Below, in pieces: positions 39,677-46,650 of a DNA stretch of 47,060 bases. Under the pieces are notes generated by a model. The model did no database searches. It saw nothing but the letters and a program-made list of their open reading frames with translations, and was not told the origin of the DNA. The stretch is from NCBI GenBank assembly GCA_028716125.1, contig JAQUQK010000001.1:1-47060 (forward strand), in the 5' to 3' direction. Every line of letters begins with the position of its first letter. Position 1 is the stretch's first letter. This DNA is from Thermoplasmatota archaeon (GTDB lineage: Archaea > Thermoplasmatota > JAQUQK01). Both the position numbers and the translations under genes were made by a program.

Positions 39677-39717
39677 CTATTTTTTCAAATATTCGTTAAC
39701 CATCTTGATGGCGCAAA
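39677..39717 (-). pseudogene. relic of a second thiC C-terminus
   Basis: On the minus strand these 41 bp read LCAIKMVNEYLKK then TAG, against LCAIKLVNEYLKK then TAA at the end of thiC, 85 bp away. Of 41 bases 33 match, and nearly all differences are silent (only Leu to Met changes the protein), so this tail evolved under protein-level selection before losing its gene. Upstream of it the frame loses all thiC likeness. It is best read as the leftover of a diverged second thiC or of an old tandem duplication. Confidence 0.7.
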
Positions 39718-39744
39718 GCGAGCGAGACCGCAGTTTCGCGAGTC

Positions 39745-39801
39745 TTGCGCAATTAAACTAATTATTTTTTCAGATATTCGTTCACGAGTTTAATTGCGCA
39801 A
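39745..39801. repeat. perfect 15-bp inverted repeat across the thiC 3' end
   Basis: TTGCGCAATTAAACT (39745-39759) and AGTTTAATTGCGCAA (39787-39801) are perfect complements separated by 27 bp. One arm is thiC coding sequence for the AIKL region, the other lies past the stop. It may form an RNA hairpin at the end of the mRNA or mark a past inverted duplication. Confidence 0.7.
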
Positions 39802-41045
39802 AGGGGGCCGCACATCGAGCAAACGTCGTCATCGCTTGACATGCGCTTCTTCCTGCGCTCCTTTGCCATTTCCGGGTCGAGGGCGCATTCGGCCTGCGCC
39901 TTCCAGTCTAATTTCCTTCTCGCTTCCGCCATTTTCAAGTCCATTTCCCAGGCGCGCTTGTTTCCTTTTGCAAGGTCTGCGGCGTGGGCAGCGATTTTGG
40001 ATGCGATTGTGCCAGCACGCACATCTTCAATTGTTGGAAGGCTGAGATGCTCTGCCGGGGTGACGTAGCACAAGAAATCTGCGCCTGAAACTGCGGCGAG
40101 CGTTCCGCCGATTGCACCAGTAATATGGTCGTAGCCTGGCGCGATGTCGGTGACAAGCGGGCCGAGGACGTAGAATGGAGCGCCGCGGCAGAGCGTTTTC
40201 TGGATTTGCATGTTCGCCGCAATCTGGTTGTATGGAACGTGGCCCGGGCCTTCGACCATTGCCTGAACGTCCTTTGCGCGTGCGCGGTCAACCAGTTCGC
40301 CGAGAATGATTAATTCCTGAACCTGGGGGCGGTCTGTGGCATCTGCAATGCATCCGGGGCGCATTCCGTCGCCAAGGCTCAAAGTGAAGTCGTATTTTTT
40401 CGCCATTTCAAGAAGATAGTCATACTGCGCATAAAGCGGGTTTTCCTTGTTATTGTGCAAAATCCATGCTGCGAGGAAAGAGCCGCCCCTGCTTACGACG
40501 TTTGTGATTCTTCCTTGTCTTTTCAGGCGCTGGACTGATTCCTTGTTCACGCCGCAGTGGACTGTCATAAAGTCAACGCCGTCCTTTGCGTGGCTCTCAA
40601 TTGCGTTGAAAAGGTGGTCTTCTGTCATTTCGACGACGGAGCCAACCTTATTTATTGCCTCGACGCCAGCCTGGTAAATCGGAACGGTGCCGATCATCAC
40701 GTCGACGGAATCCATTATTTTCCTGCGGATTTCCTTTAGATTACCGCCGGTTGAAAGGTCCATTATAGCGTCAGCGCCGTATTTTTCCGCGAGTTTTGCC
40801 TTCTGAATTTCCTCATCGACGTTTACAAAATCCTTGGAAGTGCCGATGTTGGCGTTAATCTTTACTGAAGTGCCTTCGCCGATTGCGAAAATCTTTGAGA
40901 ATTTATGGATTGGATTGTGCGGTATGACTATCCTGCCTTCGGCTATGCCCTTTCGGATGAATTCGGGGTCGCATCCTTCAAATTTTGCGGCAGTCTTTAT
41001 GTCCTGGGTGATTGCGCCCCTGCGGGCATCTGACATAAGAGTCAT
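39762..41045 (-). CDS. thiC: phosphomethylpyrimidine synthase ThiC
   Basis: ThiC is the radical-SAM enzyme that turns aminoimidazole ribotide into the thiamine pyrimidine HMP-P. The about 427 residues include NIGTSKDFVNVDEEIQKA, TVHCGVNKESVQRLKRQGR, SRGGSFLAAWILHNNKENP, GDGMRPGCIADATDRPQ and EGPGHVPYNQIAANMQ. At the C-terminus CSMCGPLC is the family's CxxCxxxxC iron-sulfur motif. ATG 41045 lies 31 bp after a TATA box; ATG 41036 is an alternative. No TPP riboswitch fits in the short upstream gap. It is divergent from the FmdE-like gene. Confidence 0.95.
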   Translation of the reverse strand: MTLMSDARRGAITQDIKTAAKFEGCDPEFIRKGIAEGRIVIPHNPIHKFSKIFAIGEGTSVKINANIGTSKDFVNVDEEIQKAKLAEKYGADAIMDLSTGGNLKEIRRKIMDSVDVMIGTVPIYQAGVEAINKVGSVVEMTEDHLFNAIESHAKDGVDFMTVHCGVNKESVQRLKRQGRITNVVSRGGSFLAAWILHNNKENPLYAQYDYLLEMAKKYDFTLSLGDGMRPGCIADATDRPQVQELIILGELVDRARAKDVQAMVEGPGHVPYNQIAANMQIQKTLCRGAPFYVLGPLVTDIAPGYDHITGAIGGTLAAVSGADFLCYVTPAEHLSLPTIEDVRAGTIASKIAAHAADLAKGNKRAWEMDLKMAEARRKLDWKAQAECALDPEMAKERRKKRMSSDDDVCSMCGPLCAIKLVNEYLKK

Positions 41046-41069
41046 TATTACCAAGCCGGAATCTGTTGG

Positions 41070-41081
41070 GCGTTTATAGAG
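41070..41081 (-). promoter_or_regulatory. TATA box of thiC
   Basis: TCTATAAACGCC on the minus strand is centred about 31 bp before ATG 41045. Confidence 0.5.
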
Positions 41082-41093
41082 ACTGGCGCCGAT

Positions 41094-41102
41094 ATTTATA
41101 AT
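41094..41102 (+). promoter_or_regulatory. TATA box of FmdE-like gene
   Basis: ATTTATAAT is centred 25 bp before ATG 41123, in the shared divergent promoter with thiC, and supports a leaderless start. Confidence 0.55.
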
Positions 41103-41122
41103 TGGGGCAAAGATGCAAGTTT

Positions 41123-41530
41123 ATGCTTCCCGCAGAATTGCAGGCGCTTTCACGCTTCCACGGACATATCGGGCCTTATGCCGTTGTTGGTTATAGAATG
41201 GGAATGATTGCGCTTGACAAATTAAAGCCGAAAAATCACAGCGCACTCAAATGCGTTGTAAAAACAGGAATAAAGCCCCCGGTTTCCTGCCTTGTGGATG
41301 GAATTCAGTTTTCGTCGTCATGCACTCTTGGAAAGGGCAATATTTCAGTTGTCGATGAAGGAAAAGCGGAAGCGGTTTTTGAATGCGCTGGCAAGAACAT
41401 GGCAATCAAACTGCGCGACGAGATGCGCAAGAAAATAGACGCAGAAATGAGCCACGAGAAAGAAGAGGAGCAGTCGCTTTATTATTACAAGATGGCAGAA
41501 AGCGAACTTTTTGAAATCGCGCTAATTTAG
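41123..41530 (+). CDS. FmdE-domain protein
   Basis: The about 135 residues match the FmdE (PF02663) domain: SRFHGHIGPYAVVGYRMG, then VSCLVDGIQFSSSCTLGKGN with the conserved Cys residues that may bind metal. The C-terminal zinc-binding extension of full FmdE proteins is absent, and no formylmethanofuran dehydrogenase genes are in the window, so methanogenesis is not implied. Stand-alone FmdE proteins have been linked to molybdopterin or metal chemistry, but the role is open. It shares a divergent promoter with thiC and overlaps the convergent protease stop by 4 bp. Confidence 0.85.
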   Translation: MLPAELQALSRFHGHIGPYAVVGYRMGMIALDKLKPKNHSALKCVVKTGIKPPVSCLVDGIQFSSSCTLGKGNISVVDEGKAEAVFECAGKNMAIKLRDEMRKKIDAEMSHEKEEEQSLYYYKMAESELFEIALI

Positions 41531-43881
41531 CCATTGTTCGGCTCGTATGGGTTCCAATTGGGCTCCGCATAAAGCGTCCTGATGTAGAATGACGGTGGTG
41601 CCTGCTCTACGCGCTTCAGTTCGCGGAAGGCTTCGCCAATTGTCATGTTGTTCAAAATCAGCGCATCTTCCATAATCGCGGTTGAGGATTCCGAGCCGGT
41701 TGCGCGTGTTGCGCCAAGATATGCATTAACGCCTGCGTGCACGAATGCCTGCGAGAGCGCTTCCGTTGCCGGAATGCCATCGATTCTTCCAGTGTGGCAC
41801 ATGCTTGTCATGAAAACCATCGGCTGCATTTCCCAGCCCCGCACCTTTGAAACGCTGACAGAAGTGCTGTAAACGTCGGGACCGTAGAGGTCGGTGACAT
41901 ACCAGTACCAGTTGCCGTGTGCAATTCCCTCGAAGTAGTTTGAGTTAGCGTATGCCTCGACTGTTTCAGTTGCCTGTCTTCCGCTTGCCGCGTCGATATA
42001 ATACTGCGGCACAAAGCCATATTGCGCAGCGGTTGCGCCATAAGGAATCTGGTGGAACAAGGAGCCGAACTCGCCTCCGCCGCCTCCGCAGAGGAACATG
42101 AAATTGCTGTGCCACGAAGCTGTTGAAGGCGCTCCCATATATCTTGAATAAAACAGCGACCTTGCGATTAGCGCGCTTGCGTCCTCTGCGCTCCATCCTA
42201 TCGGACGGCCAATCGAAAGTTTGACTTCGGTGGCGTTCGCGTCAAGGGTGCTATATGGTAAATCCGATGGAAGCCCAACGCCATCCTCTGGCCAAGGCTC
42301 GCTGTCTGCCGGATAGTAATACATCGGAACCATATTTGTGTCGCCGACGATTGCGAAATATGCAGGTCCTGCAAGATAGCCGTCGAGCAGGGACTGGTTT
42401 TTCAGGGCATCGAATACGGATGAGATGTACTCCAAGTTCTGGTTGAATTTCATATTGTTGTATTGGTGGAGTTTAACGTCGTATCCTGGCCCGGTGCAGG
42501 AACCTTCGGCTGCGGCTGTATATCCACCATCGTTAAAATTGAAATCCGGGCTGGCTATGACGATGCCTTTGCGCGCCGCTGCAAGATATGGCGCAACCAT
42601 CGAAAGCCGTGGAACTATCGGAATCGATGTGGAATCCAGCATCTCGGCGGTTGCATTTACCGAAATATCCGCGCTGGCATAGGATGCGCCTGCCATGTAC
42701 GGTGTGGCTATCACTTCAACGCCTTTTGAGCCGTAGTACATTCCCACGTCAAGCCGGTATTCGCCGGAGTTGTTGACAATCAATGTGTCGATGTAAGCGC
42801 TTTTGCCGTCGTATGCCATGCTCGTTGAAAATCCTGCGTAAGCTCCCTTTGAATCGTAAAGCGTGGCGTAGATTATCGGAACGATTCCCGCTGGCTCGGT
42901 CGCCAGCTTCACAGGAACTGCAAAATTGGTGATGGTTGCATAGACCTGCAGGCGCACGATTCCTGAAGGAACGCCAATCTTGAAAGACTGCGACGGAGAG
43001 CCGGATATGTCCACTTTCTCTCCGCCGACGATTGCTTCAACATTTTCAATGTGCCCATTTTGCAGGCTTGATGTTTTGTTCAGCACGCTTGGATATGATG
43101 AATCGGTCGGGTTTGCAATTGCAATGTAGTCCAGTTTGCCGAAAAACCCCTTCACTGCCTCGGCAACTGCGCACGTTGCATCAAAAGAATTTTCTATTTT
43201 CAGCGCCGGCAGCTTAAGTTGTTCCGCAAATCTTTCGCCGTCCGCGCCAATGGCAATGGCATATTTCGCGCCGATTGAATCAAGTGTGCTTTCGATGTTG
43301 CCCCAGAGCGCGTCCTCGCACTCGGACGAACCGTTGGCGATTTCTTCGTCAATTACGAGAATCGGTATTCCGAGATAACTTGCAAGCGGCGCCGCATTTA
43401 CGCTGATTTCGTATCCTTGCTTTGTGTGCGGGATCAACATAACGCCGGGCGCCTTTTCCCAGCATTGCGCCATCAAATTAATCGAGCAGGAAGTCGGATT
43501 GCATCCGTGAACCGGAATCGCCGTGATGCCCTCAATCGCCGCCTTGCCAAGCGATAAAACGGACGCTGGCGCATATCTTTCAAGGAAAGACGAAGCGGTG
43601 CCGTCGGAGCCTACGACAAGCATCGGCTTTGTTTCAGATGCGAGCCCAGCATATCTTGCGGCAATGCTTGCGCCCAGAAGCGCATAGAAAGGATCGGTGT
43701 CCGGGACTATCACTGCGTCTTCAACCGGCTTGAATTTGCTTTCCGCGCAAAGCGCAAGCGCCTCTGCCATGGAGAACGAATTTGCGCCTTCGTTCGCAGG
43801 GTTCTGCTCTGAAAGGCAGCCTGAAAACAAGCTGGCTCCAATAAGCATGATTGAAAGCAGTGTGGCCAAAATATTTTTCAT
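41527..43881 (-). CDS. gingipain-like (C25 family) cysteine peptidase lipoprotein
   Basis: The 784 residues start with a leader ending in LFSGC (Cys 22). The first 300 residues include repeats of AxxxxxLLVVG-like strands (PMLVVGSDG, IPILVIDEE, YAIAIGADG), resembling cell-wall-binding-repeat-2 domains, followed by a beta-sandwich region. The C-terminal part has the caspase-like C25 fold: YFAIVGDTNMVPMYYY, SIGRPIGWSAEDA, catalytic His655 in EGIAHGNWYW and catalytic Cys695 in FMTSMCHTGRID. It should be a surface cysteine peptidase. ATG 43881 has a strong GGAGGT Shine-Dalgarno, and the gene lies 29 bp after a smaller lipoprotein gene, likely its partner. Confidence 0.85.
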   Translation of the reverse strand: MKNILATLLSIMLIGASLFSGCLSEQNPANEGANSFSMAEALALCAESKFKPVEDAVIVPDTDPFYALLGASIAARYAGLASETKPMLVVGSDGTASSFLERYAPASVLSLGKAAIEGITAIPVHGCNPTSCSINLMAQCWEKAPGVMLIPHTKQGYEISVNAAPLASYLGIPILVIDEEIANGSSECEDALWGNIESTLDSIGAKYAIAIGADGERFAEQLKLPALKIENSFDATCAVAEAVKGFFGKLDYIAIANPTDSSYPSVLNKTSSLQNGHIENVEAIVGGEKVDISGSPSQSFKIGVPSGIVRLQVYATITNFAVPVKLATEPAGIVPIIYATLYDSKGAYAGFSTSMAYDGKSAYIDTLIVNNSGEYRLDVGMYYGSKGVEVIATPYMAGASYASADISVNATAEMLDSTSIPIVPRLSMVAPYLAAARKGIVIASPDFNFNDGGYTAAAEGSCTGPGYDVKLHQYNNMKFNQNLEYISSVFDALKNQSLLDGYLAGPAYFAIVGDTNMVPMYYYPADSEPWPEDGVGLPSDLPYSTLDANATEVKLSIGRPIGWSAEDASALIARSLFYSRYMGAPSTASWHSNFMFLCGGGGGEFGSLFHQIPYGATAAQYGFVPQYYIDAASGRQATETVEAYANSNYFEGIAHGNWYWYVTDLYGPDVYSTSVSVSKVRGWEMQPMVFMTSMCHTGRIDGIPATEALSQAFVHAGVNAYLGATRATGSESSTAIMEDALILNNMTIGEAFRELKRVEQAPPSFYIRTLYAEPNWNPYEPNNG

Positions 43882-43910
43882 TTAATCGACCTCCTAATTG
43901 TAATTTGGTA

Positions 43911-44642
43911 TTATTTAGTTGCGCAACTCGGCATCAGAACATTGGCTGGACTTGCGGTGCTTCCATAAACAAGCTTGGTCGTGCCAGGGAAAACCGCTTC
44001 TCCCCTGCAATATATGCTGATTTCAAACGTGTCGCCCTTCTTGAAAACCCATGGGCTGTCGGCCGGAATCAATGCCTCGCCAGTGAGCTTCTGGGCGGTT
44101 CCGCCAGTCGCCGTGACTGCATTTGTAGCCCATTTTCCATCAATCGGGAGATTTTCGCCGACCTTTGTTGGGGTTATGTCGAAATAAAGCCCGACTGCAG
44201 CAGTCGAGATTGCATATAACTCAATAGAGACTTTTCCTGCCACAATAAAGCTGGAAGGGAGCGGATTCGATGCCCACGTCCCTACAACCAATCCCATGCT
44301 TGTCAGCGGCGGGTTGGCAGCGGCAAAAGTGCAGTCTGCAGAAGAATCCTCGCTCGCAGTAGGTTGAACTGCGTCTAACAGATGGACGTCGCCCTCGCCC
44401 TGATAAAGATATAATTTCAGCTCAAACGGGCCTGATGGCTGGGACGCATTGTTTTGCTCATTTGTCTCATTACTTGCAAATTCCTCGCTGGCATTCTGAT
44501 TGTTATTCTGTTGTTCGTTTGTCTGCCCTGCGCCCTGTTCCTGATTTTGCGAAGTTTTATTTTCTCCGCCTATGCACCCGGCAAAACTAGTTCCAACAAT
44601 CAGAAAAATTAATCCCATATATACAAATTTTGATGGAATCAT
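43911..44642 (-). CDS. Asn/Gln-rich surface lipoprotein
   Basis: The 243 residues have a leader ending in SFAGC, then a low-complexity stretch of Asn, Gln, Glu and Ser (about residues 28-68) that works as a spacer from the membrane, then a beta-rich domain of about 170 residues (FELKLYLYQGEGDVHLLDA to the end). Two Cys near the end could form a disulfide. I do not recognise the domain. It is the first gene of an operon with the gingipain-like peptidase, so it may be a binding partner or inhibitor. Confidence 0.78.
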   Translation of the reverse strand: MIPSKFVYMGLIFLIVGTSFAGCIGGENKTSQNQEQGAGQTNEQQNNNQNASEEFASNETNEQNNASQPSGPFELKLYLYQGEGDVHLLDAVQPTASEDSSADCTFAAANPPLTSMGLVVGTWASNPLPSSFIVAGKVSIELYAISTAAVGLYFDITPTKVGENLPIDGKWATNAVTATGGTAQKLTGEALIPADSPWVFKKGDTFEISIYCRGEAVFPGTTKLVYGSTASPANVLMPSCATK

Positions 44643-44668
44643 GCCAGCACCATAGAAAAAGTAAGTAT

Positions 44669-44685
44669 GTTATAACTTTATAAAG
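44669..44685 (-). promoter_or_regulatory. TATA region of lipoprotein-peptidase operon
   Basis: CTTTATAAAG and GTTATAAC on the minus strand overlap; each is a plausible TATA box, about 30-39 bp before ATG 44642. Confidence 0.5.
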
Positions 44686-44726
44686 ATTCCTAAAGATTAG
44701 TACAGAATGGCAAGATTTTATGCGAA

Positions 44727-44762
44727 GCGGCCAGGCCGCCATAGTTTAAGGCATCATGCCTT
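44727..44762. repeat. two adjacent short palindromes after a membrane-protein gene
   Basis: GCGGCC-A-GGCCGC (44727-44739) and AAGGCAT-C-ATGCCTT (44748-44762) lie side by side; the second covers the stop of the zinc-ribbon membrane protein. Both could form hairpins in the minus-strand RNA, perhaps for 3' end formation. Confidence 0.5.
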
Positions 44763-45420
44763 CCTTTCCGCACTTTGGGCATTTTATTGGCGTAGGCCCG
44801 CCGTGTTCCTTGTTCACTGAGAAATCGGTTCCGCAGCGCGGGCATTTTACCTGCAATTCCGCAGGCGCTTCTTGCTGCCGTTGAGCCGTTTGAGCGCCAG
44901 CAAATCCCTGCCTTGCCCGCCCCGAAAACGCCAAAGCCACCTTCGGCTGGAGCATATATATCACTATAATCCCAGGCAGTATGGACTGGATTATAACTGC
45001 CGCGCTAAATCCCGAGAAAAGCGAAGAGAGGATTTCAAACGTGCTTAACGCAATTACCGAGAAGCGGGCCCAGCGCATCATCTTAAGCAGGCCAATCGCA
45101 AGCACGACGTTCAGAACCGATCCGATAACCATGCTCCACCCAAATAATAAAATGTCTTCGGAAGTTATGTTTTCAGCGCCAGCAATCGTCTGGCCGAATT
45201 CCCGTATATACTCTATCAAAAGCGAAGGATACGCAAGCGCAATTATTCCGGCGAGAAGCGCAAAAGCTCCGGATACCAAGAGATATACTGAAACCAGAGT
45301 GACGCCAGCCGGCCTTTTTTTCTTCTCCTGCTTTGGCGGCTCGTAGTCCGGGACTATCGTCTGTTCCCAAGAATCCTTTCCGCCTTCGCTTGGGTTTTGG
45401 TCGTCTTGCGGTCGGTTCAT
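44746..45420 (-). CDS. membrane protein with C-terminal zinc ribbon
   Basis: From ATG 45420 it has about 224 residues: a polar, charged N-terminal tail, four or five membrane helices (VTLVSVYLLVSGAFALLAG, ILLFGWSMVIGSVLNVVLA and others), a Gln/Ala linker, and a zinc ribbon, CPRCGTDF plus CPKCGKEG. The long polar N-terminus has no signal peptide. ATG 45420 has AGGT upstream; an in-frame TTG at 45462 right after the preceding stop is possible but less likely. Such proteins are common in this lineage and have no known function. Confidence 0.78.
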   Translation of the reverse strand: MNRPQDDQNPSEGGKDSWEQTIVPDYEPPKQEKKKRPAGVTLVSVYLLVSGAFALLAGIIALAYPSLLIEYIREFGQTIAGAENITSEDILLFGWSMVIGSVLNVVLAIGLLKMMRWARFSVIALSTFEILSSLFSGFSAAVIIQSILPGIIVIYMLQPKVALAFSGRARQGFAGAQTAQRQQEAPAELQVKCPRCGTDFSVNKEHGGPTPIKCPKCGKEGMMP

Positions 45421-45463
45421 GTTACCTGCATCCTTTTCGCCAACATAGCTTTTGCAGTCCAAA

Positions 45464-45751
45464 TCAGCGAACTGCGTTTACCTTGCTTTCCATCGTGGCT
45501 TCCTTGTCAATCCGGTCGTCTATCTTCAAGGTCGTAAGCACGCGCTGCGCTCCTGCCCCGAGCACGGCGAGATGCGCACTTTTCACGGCGGCGAATATCT
45601 CGTCAATGCTCTTTGCCTCGATGTCTGTTGCCATCGCGTTTGTCTGGGTGCGCAGGCCCGAACTTTCAAGCGCGCGGATTCCTTCACGCACATACTTGCT
45701 GACGCTCGTTCCTGCGCCTACTGGGACGACGCTAACTTCTGCAATTATCAT
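45464..45751 (-). CDS. thiamine-binding protein of MTH1187/DUF77 family
   Basis: The 95 residues (MIIAEVSVVPVGAGTSVSKY, ESSGLRTQTNAMATDIE, AVLGAGAQRVLTTLKIDDR) match the MTH1187 family, small ferredoxin-like proteins, some of which bind thiamine or HMP. ThiC, which makes HMP-P, is 4.4 kb away, and this could be an HMP/thiamine carrier or sensor. A TATA box (TTTACATAAAC, 45779-45789) lies upstream. The next gene in the same direction follows closely. Confidence 0.88.
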   Translation of the reverse strand: MIIAEVSVVPVGAGTSVSKYVREGIRALESSGLRTQTNAMATDIEAKSIDEIFAAVKSAHLAVLGAGAQRVLTTLKIDDRIDKEATMESKVNAVR

Positions 45752-45778
45752 ACAATCCTTTTACTATTGCACATAGTA

Positions 45779-45789
45779 GTTTATGTAAA
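45779..45789 (-). promoter_or_regulatory. TATA box of MTH1187-like gene
   Basis: TTTACATAAAC on the minus strand predicts a start near 45758, about 7 nt before ATG 45751. Confidence 0.45.
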
Positions 45790-45820
45790 TTTGCATAACC
45801 GCGCATTTTGCCGCAAACAC

Positions 45821-45829
45821 TTTAAAATT
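45821..45829 (+). promoter_or_regulatory. TATA box of ZIP transporter gene
   Basis: TTTAAAATT is centred 30 bp before ATG 45855, consistent with a leaderless or nearly leaderless mRNA. Confidence 0.5.
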
Positions 45830-45854
45830 TCTTTCTATCTCATATCTGAATATC

Positions 45855-46610
45855 ATGGCGCAAATAAGCACATTATTATGGATTCTTGGCGCTACTATTC
45901 TCGACGGACTTATGGCATTCGCTGGCGCCGTGACGCTTAAGATGAGCGAAAAAACCCTGAACAAGATTGTGATGATTCTTGTCGCATTTGCGGCGGGTTC
46001 CATGCTTGCTGGCGCCCTTTTCCACCTGATTCCCGAAGCGATGGAAAAAATAGACAAGCCGCTTACAATATCGGCACTGATACTTGCAGGTTTCCTCATA
46101 TTCTTCATCGTGGAGCGCTACCTTCACTGGCACCACTGCCACGATCCCGATTGCAAGACGCATCCTGTGACAACCCTTGTCATTTTCGGCGACTCTATCC
46201 ACAATCTCATCGACGGCGTAGTCATAGCCGCAAGCTTCATGATTAGCATTCCTTTCGGAATTGTCACAACTGCCGTAATTCTCGGCCACGAGCTGCCGCA
46301 GGAGCTTGGCAACTTTGGCATTCTCGTCTACGGCGGATACTCGAAGCAGAAGGCGCTGGCTTACAATGCGATGGCGCAATTTACATGCGTTATTGGCGGA
46401 GTGCTTGGATATGCCCTGTCTTATTACACGCAGCAGGCTTCTGCTTATCTGCTGCCGTTTGCCGCCGGTGGCTTCCTGTATATTGCAGCATCTGACCTAA
46501 TTCCTGAAATGCACAAGGAACCCGACCTGAAAAAAGTTATGATAAACTTTGCAGTTTTCTGTGTCGGCCTTGCATTCATGATCGCGATCAAGGTTTTTGC
46601 CGGGGCGTAA
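45855..46610 (+). CDS. ZIP-family divalent metal transporter
   Basis: The 251 residues have about eight membrane helices. The metal-binding motifs are HNLIDGVVIAA and HELPQELGNFGIL on the two central helices, typical of ZIP/GufA transporters that bring zinc or iron into the cytoplasm. A His-rich loop (HWHHCHDPDCKTH, about 91-103) between helices is a likely metal sensor. It is divergent from the MTH1187-like gene and convergent with proS. Zinc-ribbon proteins and zinc peptidases here would benefit from its activity. Confidence 0.93.
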   Translation: MAQISTLLWILGATILDGLMAFAGAVTLKMSEKTLNKIVMILVAFAAGSMLAGALFHLIPEAMEKIDKPLTISALILAGFLIFFIVERYLHWHHCHDPDCKTHPVTTLVIFGDSIHNLIDGVVIAASFMISIPFGIVTTAVILGHELPQELGNFGILVYGGYSKQKALAYNAMAQFTCVIGGVLGYALSYYTQQASAYLLPFAAGGFLYIAASDLIPEMHKEPDLKKVMINFAVFCVGLAFMIAIKVFAGA

Positions 46611-46650
46611 TCAATCAAAAAACAAAATAAAATTGAAAGAAAAAAAGAAA

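Noticed and set aside
41046..41122. TPP riboswitch before thiC
   Set aside because: The divergent gap is under 80 bp and holds two TATA boxes; there is no room for the aptamer.
41123..41530. Evidence for methanogenesis from the FmdE-like gene
   Set aside because: It is a single-domain protein without the other formylmethanofuran dehydrogenase subunits; such stand-alone proteins occur in non-methanogens.
44727..44762. Second tRNA or small structured RNA gene
   Set aside because: The two palindromes do not form a cloverleaf and no T-arm or acceptor pairing is present.
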